Source: Cadophora sp. MPI-SDFR-AT-0126 (Eukaryota; Ascomycota; Leotiomycetes; Helotiales; Ploettnerulaceae). Taken from it: a DNA stretch of 64,000 nucleotides. Numbering within the stretch: the first letter of the stretch is position 1; every line of letters starts with the position of its first letter. The notes below the pieces were generated by a model. The model did no database searches. It saw only the letters and a program-made list of their open reading frames with translations, and was not told where the DNA came from. Shown in pieces: positions 57,696 through 64,000 of the stretch. Location of the stretch: the NCBI GenBank assembly GCA_020747065.1, contig JAGMVK010000004.1, forward strand, positions 62,001 to 126,000, in the 5' to 3' direction. A program made the translations under genes and the position numbers.

Positions 57696-58097
57696 ATTTC
57701 AAGGACAAAGACTTCTATGAAGTCCAGTAGAAGTATATTCGAGGTGTAATTGCCTTCAATTTTGATTTCCACAAACGCCGAGAAGTCATCGCAGTCAGCC
57801 ACTGGACGGCTGCAAGGTCAGCCTCAGCCGAACCAGCCACATGCCGGCGAATTTCCAAGGTCAGAATCCCTTCGTTTTTCTCCTTTCTTTCTCTCTTTCC
57901 TCTTCACACCACCGGTGACAGAACACCTACGACCCTCCAGACTCCATTCAACAAATGCATATCGAAACAAACAATACAAACATTCTGCTTTCTTTTATCG
58001 GCCAGTGCCAGATGCGAACCGCGAAGAACCACCAGAAGCTGCACCGAAACTATCGTAGCCAAATCAGGGCAGATGCTGAGAGGCGCCGTGGAGCACC
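57696..58097. other. Spacer and leader of the AGC kinase gene
   Basis: 402 bp. Holds the MTQ2 3' UTR and the kinase promoter or leader. A frame at 57750-58058 has no recognised domain. Confidence 0.5.
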
Positions 58098-59612
58098 ATG
58101 AAGTCGCCAACACCCGCCTTGATGACCGTACGCGGATTCAATACACCAGCACTGGGATCGGGAGATGAAGACTCGGATTATGGCCCACGAACACCATCTC
58201 GCAGACACCAGATCCAGGATGTGGTCAGCGCCAACAGCAGCCCGATGCTGCGATCAACCCCGTCGCCTGCTATGGGAGGAATCAGCAAATTGAAACTACA
58301 ACTCGAGACCTTGAACTTGGATAATGACTCTCGCAACAGCTCATTTGTGCGCAGTAAGAGCCAGTTGAGAAGCCAGCCGCAGAGCAGCACGGGTACCAAC
58401 ACTTCGGACGGTTACAGCGATGATGACACGTCCGACATTACCAGCTACGAAGTTCCTCTTGAGAACGACTTCATCAGCGAGAGCGTGGCTGAGAAACCTT
58501 TATATGGTGCCATCGAAGGAGGGCTTGTGCAGGATACCATCGCGAGGAAGATGACGGCGGCCGATTTCGACCCTCTGCGATGCCTCGGAAAGGGAACTTT
58601 TGGCACAGTGCTCCTCGTCAAGCAGCAGACAACAGGACGATTGTACGCGCAGAAGCAGTTCAAGAAGGCATCGTTGACTGTCCACAAGCGTCTGATTGAA
58701 CAGACCAAGACCGAACGATCAATCCTCGAGAGCGTCAATCGTCATCCTTTTGTCGTGAAGCTATTCTACGCGTTCCAGGACCACGAGAAACTTTATCTCA
58801 TCCTTGAATATGCGCAGGGTGGAGAATTGTTCACACATTTGGCGCAGGAGCGGATGTTCACTGAGGAAGTCGCGTCTTTCTACATGGCAGAGATGGTTTT
58901 GGCTCTCGAGCACTTGCATCGCAATCTGGGCGTCATATATCGCGACCTGAAGCCCGAGAACTGTCTTCTGGACACCGACGGCCATCTGCTCCTCACAGAC
59001 TTCGGCCTCTCCAAAGTCGCGGTCGACGAAAACGACAAGTGCAACAGCATGCTCGGAACGGTCGAGTACATGGCACCGGAAGTGATCCTCGGTCAGAAAT
59101 ACGGGATGGCAGTAGACTGGTGGTCATTTGGCGCCCTGGGATTCGACCTACTCACAGGAGCTCCACCATTCCAAGGACAGAACCACGCCAAGATCCAGGA
59201 AAGGATCGTGAAGCAGAAGCTGGTCATGCCATACTTCCTCGGACCCGACGCCAAAGATCTCCTTACCCGCCTCCTCCGCAAGGAGCCCAACAAGCGCCTT
59301 GGATCTAACATGCCGAAGGATATGCTGACCATCAAGAAGCATCGCTTCTTCCGCAAGATCGACTGGAAGAAACTTGCTAGACGAGAGATCGAGCCGCCGA
59401 TCCAGCCTCTGATCACGGACCCTGAATTGGCCGAGAACTTCTCCACGGACTTCACAGATCTGGCTCTCAGTCCTGTATTGACGAGCACCAAGGCACCGTG
59501 GAACTCGGCTGGTGCCAATGAAAATCCATTTGGTGGCTTCAGCTATGTGGCTAGTCAGAGTTTGTTGGATGGGAATGGCTTCCTTGAGATGAGTACTGGT
59601 GTTACGGCTTGA
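58098..59612 (+). CDS. AGC-family Ser/Thr kinase, Psk1/Ypk3 (S6 kinase)-like
   Basis: Single exon, 504 aa. A Ser/Pro-rich N-terminus of ~150 residues precedes the kinase domain: P-loop LGKGTFGTVLLV (about 163), ATP lysine in YAQKQFKK, catalytic loop YRDLKPENCLLD (about 281) and LTDFGLSK (about 300). The activation loop NSMLGTVEYMAPEV contains the PDK1 site. The AGC C-terminal tail ends in a hydrophobic motif NPFGGFSYVAS (about 475-485), the usual TORC1-sensitive site. This tail and the domain order match S. pombe Psk1 and yeast Ypk3, which phosphorylate ribosomal protein S6. Subfamily is inferred from the tail. Confidence 0.87.
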   Translation: MKSPTPALMTVRGFNTPALGSGDEDSDYGPRTPSRRHQIQDVVSANSSPMLRSTPSPAMGGISKLKLQLETLNLDNDSRNSSFVRSKSQLRSQPQSSTGTNTSDGYSDDDTSDITSYEVPLENDFISESVAEKPLYGAIEGGLVQDTIARKMTAADFDPLRCLGKGTFGTVLLVKQQTTGRLYAQKQFKKASLTVHKRLIEQTKTERSILESVNRHPFVVKLFYAFQDHEKLYLILEYAQGGELFTHLAQERMFTEEVASFYMAEMVLALEHLHRNLGVIYRDLKPENCLLDTDGHLLLTDFGLSKVAVDENDKCNSMLGTVEYMAPEVILGQKYGMAVDWWSFGALGFDLLTGAPPFQGQNHAKIQERIVKQKLVMPYFLGPDAKDLLTRLLRKEPNKRLGSNMPKDMLTIKKHRFFRKIDWKKLARREIEPPIQPLITDPELAENFSTDFTDLALSPVLTSTKAPWNSAGANENPFGGFSYVASQSLLDGNGFLEMSTGVTA

Positions 59613-60124
59613 AGCTTCTCATCACGTATAAGATGGATGGAGTTAGGATATGTTTCTTTGAGCATGGTATATGAATTGTATGCTTCAGTGGCAGTGGAGT
59701 CGGATATGGAAAATGGGAAAGGGAAAATGGTCTCGGATAGGGTAATGGCACCGCATGGTATAATAGAACAACAGACAGACAGACGGCTAGGTGGCTAGAT
59801 GGCTAGATGGCTAGATGGCTTGTACATCAGACTGGTCGGTGGGTGTTTCATAGATTGCGTTGGGTATTGTCTTCCCATAATGAAATGCTGTCTGTTTTTT
59901 CAGCCCAGCAGTGTCTCATGAGTCTCTGGCTTGTAACATCACGATCGTGCAAATCTTGAAGGCTAACATGTCCAATTTGGTACGTGGATTTTCAAAAGGC
60001 AAATCTGGTGGTACCACGCAGATCTCCTTCCTAGCAACAGACTATATACACAGACAAACTCCCACGCCGTCCCAACCCAGTATATGCAGCAAATGATTCA
60101 AATTGTTCATAACATCCCATGAGA
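59613..60124. other. Convergent spacer with a short tandem repeat
   Basis: 512 bp between the kinase and the dioxygenase. It contains a (CAGA)n run followed by an 8-bp tandem repeat at 59785-59820. Confidence 0.55.
59785..59820 (+). repeat. Tandem repeat of GGCTAGAT (about 4.5 copies)
   Basis: One GGCTAGGT and three exact GGCTAGAT units plus a partial one follow a CAGACAGACAGAC tract, all in the kinase 3' region. Confidence 0.9.
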
Positions 60125-61178
60125 CTACGCTCTCTCCAACTCTTTCCTGTCCCCAGCCGCATTGGCCATCAACATGCTGGAGTCCGGCTTGTACTTCTTC
60201 GAGAGCAAGCGCACATCGTACTCGCAATCAAGCTTAGCACCCTGAGGCTCGTCCTTTGCCGCTGGCTTGAAGTCAAGAAGCAGATCATCCTTGACAGCAC
60301 AGACTGTGTCCGTCTCCAACCATGGGTCGTCATTGGGGTATAGCTGAGCTGTGACGCCGATATAGTCATCGTGTGTGACCATCATGTGAATATGCGCAGG
60401 GCGATTTGGATGGCGACCCATCATCTTGAGGAGTTCGGCCGACGGCCCAGAAGTGTCGATCGCGTACTCCGTCGGCTTGAGGCAGTAGAAGTAGAACTTG
60501 CCGTCCTTGTCTGTGCGGAACTTGCCTCGCAGGTTGTGGCGGGACTGGTTCTCCGGGTCGAAGACGTCGTACTTGCCGTTCGTGCTGGCCTGCCACATGT
60601 CGAAGACGGCGTTGGGGATGCCCTTGTTGGTCTCGGCGTCCTTGATGACGCCGTGGAAGAAGGTGAGCTCGCCGTCGGAGGGCATGTCTTGCACGACGCT
60701 GGCGCCGAGGTCGCGGAAGGGCGTCTCGGGGGACCAGAAGGGGCCGAGGATGGCGGAGGAGGTGGGCTCGATGCCTTGTTCGGTGACGATCTTGTGGTTG
60801 ATTTCGTCGACGAGACTGGTTAGAGAATTAGCAATTGTTCAATTGTGGACTTTGAACCTGAGGGTTGGCTCTTGGAGGTACTACTCACGATTCCACACCC
60901 AACACATCACACACTCTCCAGGCTTCGTTTCGGTTCTTCCTGTATGCTTGACCGATCGAATTGATGTAGTTGACACCCATGACCCATTCCTCCTGGGTGA
61001 GCTCGACCTCTCGGCAGAAGTCGTGGATATGTCTGATCAGACTGCTGAGGATCTCTCTATCTCTGGGTTTCGTTTCAGGGGCCATCAAGTCGATAACGTG
61101 TTGTGTGAAATTAGGATCGAATCTGTGGCTCTTGTCCTTGCTGGCCCCATTGGTGCCATTGGTACCGTTTGTAGCCAT
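60125..61178 (-). CDS. Intradiol ring-cleavage dioxygenase (catechol or hydroxyquinol 1,2-dioxygenase)
   Basis: Non-haem Fe(III) enzyme that opens catechol-type rings between the hydroxyls. Exons are 61178..60889 and 60815..60125 (73-nt intron, phase 2), giving 326 aa. The N-terminal helical dimerisation domain reads [20 protein letters not shown] then [12 protein letters not shown]. The splice gives [12 protein letters not shown], followed by [10 protein letters not shown]. Iron ligands are the Tyr in NGKYDVFDP, the Tyr in LKPTEYAID and the His pair in RPAHIHMMV. The N-terminal domain and length favour the hydroxyquinol/catechol group over protocatechuate enzymes. No signal peptide. No aromatic hydroxylase or maleylacetate reductase is adjacent. 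Confidence 0.93.
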
Positions 61179-62394
61179 GGTGATGATGTTTTGGATGGAC
61201 GATGATAGAATGGTGGACAGAGGTAGTATTTGAGGAGTGAAGATGTGAGATTATATCGTTGCTGTGTGCAAGCAAGTCTCTAGGGTGGACACAGGTAAAG
61301 TGGGAGAGATGAGAGTGAAGAATGGGTATTTATACTGAGGATGGGATAGAATGAAGTTATGGAAATGAAGTACTTAGACCATGGATGGAGCAGACCCTAC
61401 CTTTATATCCAACCCTTGGTCTCAGTCGTCTCTCATCGCGGCTATGGGAGCGGGCACGAATGGTATGATTTTCTGGCAGTCAAGTTCAGTCGTTACTTTG
61501 CGGTAGGACTTCGCGGCATTCTAGTCAGCTTCCACAGTCTTGTCTAACATGAATCTGGAGGGGTCTGGTGGGGTTTTGGTCGGACATGGTGGGGGAGGTT
61601 GGCAAAAGGAAGAGTCGGAGTGGACGAGAAATGCGGGGAGAGTTAGATCGGCCCCAGCATCTGGCACTTGACGCGGGCCCAGAAATCTGGCCCGGTTGAG
61701 ACTTTTGCCGGCTGCGACAGACGGAGACACAAAGCGGAAGATATATTTATTTCCAGCACAGCATGGATGGATGCACAAGATGAGGAACGGGTACCTACTT
61801 ACCTGATGAATTGTGCACCTAAACACGCTGCATGGACATTGCTTACACTACATTTATACTGCAAACAGAATACGAAGGGTAAGGGATTTATTGTCAAGGG
61901 GCGGCGGAAGGAGAGGCTTATAATGTCCTTCTAGGAGTAGAATTCCCTTTCAATACATGCATGCCTATCCATATATGCATAATCCTCTCGCAGGCCTTCT
62001 GCTCTCCCAGAAGACTCAATCCAAACAAGACAGCAAGGCTAATTGTTATCATATCATTTGGTCGTCCTCATCCAGCCTCGTCCTCTATCAAGAGCTATCA
62101 GTGGTCAATCTGACTAATCACGTCACTGCCCTTGTCCCGAGCACATCAAAGTTTTTTCAGCGCACCAAGCACAACACAATGCCTCCGGGCCAGTCAGTGC
62201 AGTGCAGTACCCCGCCATCGGCTTGTTTGCATGCGATAATTTCCCCCACCCCACCTCACTTCACCTCGAACAGTCATTCATTCATTCATTCAATCGTCGC
62301 AAACCAACCAAAACACCATAAAGTTCGTATTGAAACATGTTATCGATCCTTCTCTACCTGATGCACTACTAACGCATTGTCTGCAGATTCGAAC
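61179..62394. promoter_or_regulatory. Divergent 1.2 kb region between the dioxygenase and ADE12
   Basis: Holds both promoters. A (CATT)n run (about 62275-62291) and a branch-like CTACTAACGC with acceptor-like CTGCAG at 62366-62386 lie just upstream of the ADE12 ATG, so a 5' UTR intron is possible. No gene-like frame otherwise. Confidence 0.5.
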
Positions 62395-64000
62395 ATGGCA
62401 ACAATTGTGCTGGGTGCCCAATGGGGTGATGAGGTACGGTTGAGCCTTTTCGATTCTCCCCAACCAACGATCATATGCGGATGTTACGAGGAGATTTTGG
62501 GACGTTGAGATACGAAAGTTGCGTAGAGTATTGGCCTCAATGTTCACCAATTGCTTTAAATCCTGCGGCACACAATCCTGCGGCAGACAACTTGCAGCAC
62601 AAAATTTGGTTGCGGCCATGCAAACGCGGTTGAGGCATACAAGTTTCCTGCGGCATACCAACTCCCTACGGCATACAAAAATTGAGTTTGACAGTGCGAT
62701 GGGTCGTTGGGCCGGATACAAGCGTCTACATACAAGTCTCAATCGCCTGGTGGGATGTTTGTTTGCCGTGCCAGGTCTTGCCAGGCCATGCCACCTGCTT
62801 CAGTTCCGGACATGGAGATGAGGACTGGGCTCGACAATAGAATTGGCCTGGAAATCGACACAACTGTCTACATACATGTCTCGAAATTTTGTTGGGACAT
62901 TGGTCTGCGAAATTGGGCCACTTGCCCGGACACTGGATATTGGCATCCGAACAAGTGCTCGAAATCCGAGATCAATACCTCGACGACTTGCAGAACAGTG
63001 GGATGCGAGTGCAGTCATCGCGTGTTTAGGGGTCAGAAAATTTTACCTGCAGATACCGCACCGGTCCAGGCATGAGCACATGCGGAGTTGTGGAAATATC
63101 CTGCAATATTCATTGCATTGTATATGCTCTAATCACTACTAACCACGTCTTTAGGGCAAAGGAAAGCTGGTCGATATCTTGTGCCCGACAGTAAAACTTT
63201 GTGCCAGAGCGCAAGGAGGAAACAATGCTGGGCATACCATCGTCGCCAATGGAGTTACTTACGACTTCCATCTCCTTCCCTCCGGTCTCATCAATCCCGA
63301 ATGTGTGAACCTCATCGGAGCCGGCGTGGTGTGCCACATCCCAGCATTTTTCAAGGAATTGAATGACCTGGAAGCTAAGGGGCTAGAGGGAGTTCGGTCA
63401 CGAATATTCATCAGCGACCGGGCACAAATCGTCTTCGACCTGCACCAAATCGTGGATGGCTTGGAGGAAGTGGAATTGGGAGGCAAGAGCGTGGGAACAA
63501 CAAGGAAGGGTATCGGACCATCTTACTCCACAAAGGCGGCGAGAAGTGGTATTCGCATATCAGAGATCTTCAAGGCCGATTCCTTCAACGAGAGGCTACG
63601 GAAGCTGGCTGCCGGATACAAGAAGAGATACGGTGACCTATTGACATATGATGTCGAGGAGGAGATTTCGAGATTTAATGTAGGCCAATGTCGATCCTGG
63701 ATCTGGGATATTGAGAGGCTAATTGTGACAGGACTATCGGGAGAAGCTTGCACCATATGTCGTTGACCAAGTACCGTTTATGGACTCGGCACAAAAGAGT
63801 GGTGCGCCCATCTTGATTGAGGGTGCTAATGCTCTTATGCTGGACTTAGATTTTGGCACATACCCATACGTAACTTCAGTAAGTGGATTGAATGTTCTGA
63901 AAATCTTACTATTGCTGACAAGTGTAGTCCAATACCGGATTAGGAGGCATCTTTACTGGGCTTGCTCTAAACCCCACTAAGATTTCGAACATTTTCGGTG
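62395..64000 (+). CDS. ADE12: Adenylosuccinate synthetase (3' end outside window)
   Basis: First committed step from IMP to AMP, GTP-dependent. Exons seen are 62395..62433, 63155..63679, 63732..63878 and 63928 to the window end. The first exon ends in GAQWGDE and the second opens with GKGKLVDI, so a 721-nt intron splits the GTP phosphate loop. Downstream blocks include [65 protein letters not shown] and [20 protein letters not shown] then SNTGLGG. Later introns are 52 and 49 nt. The rest of the C-terminal half lies beyond base 64000. The family is certain. Confidence 0.97.
62560..62691 (+). repeat. Degenerate minisatellite inside ADE12 intron 1
   Basis: About seven imperfect units of 15-19 bp related to TTCCTGCGGCATACAA run in tandem. 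The clearest units are TCCTGCGGCACACAA, TCCTGCGGCAGACAAC, TTTCCTGCGGCATACCAAC and TCCCTACGGCATACAAAA. Confidence 0.7.

Noticed and set aside
60371..60823. 150-codon plus-strand frame opposite the dioxygenase
   Set aside because: Antisense shadow; the minus strand holds the iron ligands and conserved blocks.
62290..62742. 150-codon minus-strand Cys-rich frame in ADE12 intron 1
   Set aside because: Its Cys-Arg repeats are simply the translation of the intronic minisatellite, and it crosses the ADE12 first exon.

Overview
The window is a gene-dense stretch of nuclear DNA from a filamentous ascomycete (Pezizomycotina). The evidence is the many short GT-AG introns (mostly 43-115 nt), the fungal-specific genes (palA/RIM20, DASH subunit SPC19, fungal-type MET1, a fused PABA synthase), and protein-level resemblance to filamentous fungi throughout. 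A Leotiomycetes-like source is my impression only. About 30 protein-coding genes lie on both strands with no clustering by pathway. Most are single-copy housekeeping genes. I see no secondary-metabolite cluster, tRNA, rRNA, CRISPR array or intact transposon.

Layout. 1-10 kb: 5'-truncated GH1 beta-glucosidase (+); YggS/PLPBP-type PLP homeostasis protein (-), carrying an exceptional 1.1 kb intron; allantoicase (+), divergent from it; mitochondrial rRNA 2'-O-methyltransferase MRM1 (-); PER1 (+). 11-19 kb: SPC19 (+), siroheme enzyme MET1 (-), a small transposon graveyard, PABA synthase (-), WDR83/MORG1-like WD40 protein (-). 20-32.7 kb: palA/RIM20 (-), ARP6 (+), a fungal mitochondrial membrane protein (-), a UQCC2/CBP6 complex III assembly factor (+), citrate carrier CTP1 (-), PHO88/SND3 (-), thiamine pyrophosphate carrier TPC1 (+). 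33-46 kb: a small orphan (+), an 889-aa disordered protein of unknown function (+), ceramide glucosyltransferase (+), Cu/Zn superoxide dismutase (-), dihydroorotase URA4 (+), histone N-alpha-acetyltransferase NAA40/NAT4 (+). 47-64 kb: AdoMet decarboxylase SPE2 (-), HAD hydrolase (+), a FAR1/MULE-derived putative DNA-binding protein (-), phosphomannose isomerase (+), BCKDH E1-alpha (-), MTQ2 (+), a Psk1/Ypk3-like AGC kinase (+), an intradiol ring-cleavage dioxygenase (-), and adenylosuccinate synthetase ADE12 (+, cut by the window end).

Several neighbours are arranged head to head and probably share promoters: yggS/allantoicase, MRM1/PER1, palA/ARP6, the 24.9 kb mitochondrial protein with the complex III assembly factor (only 140 bp apart), FAR1-like/PMI40 and BCKDHA/MTQ2. 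Exon boundaries were derived by hand from frame continuity, GT-AG signals and conserved protein motifs; for nearly all spliced genes the exon lengths sum to an intact reading frame. The most unusual signals are oversized introns in yggS and ADE12 (the second with a degenerate minisatellite), a 593-nt ATG-free stretch before SPE2, a 21-nt microexon in CTP1, in-frame stop-free introns in MET1 and CTP1, short inverted-repeat elements beside a dead transposase fragment, and a domesticated MULE-type N-terminus.
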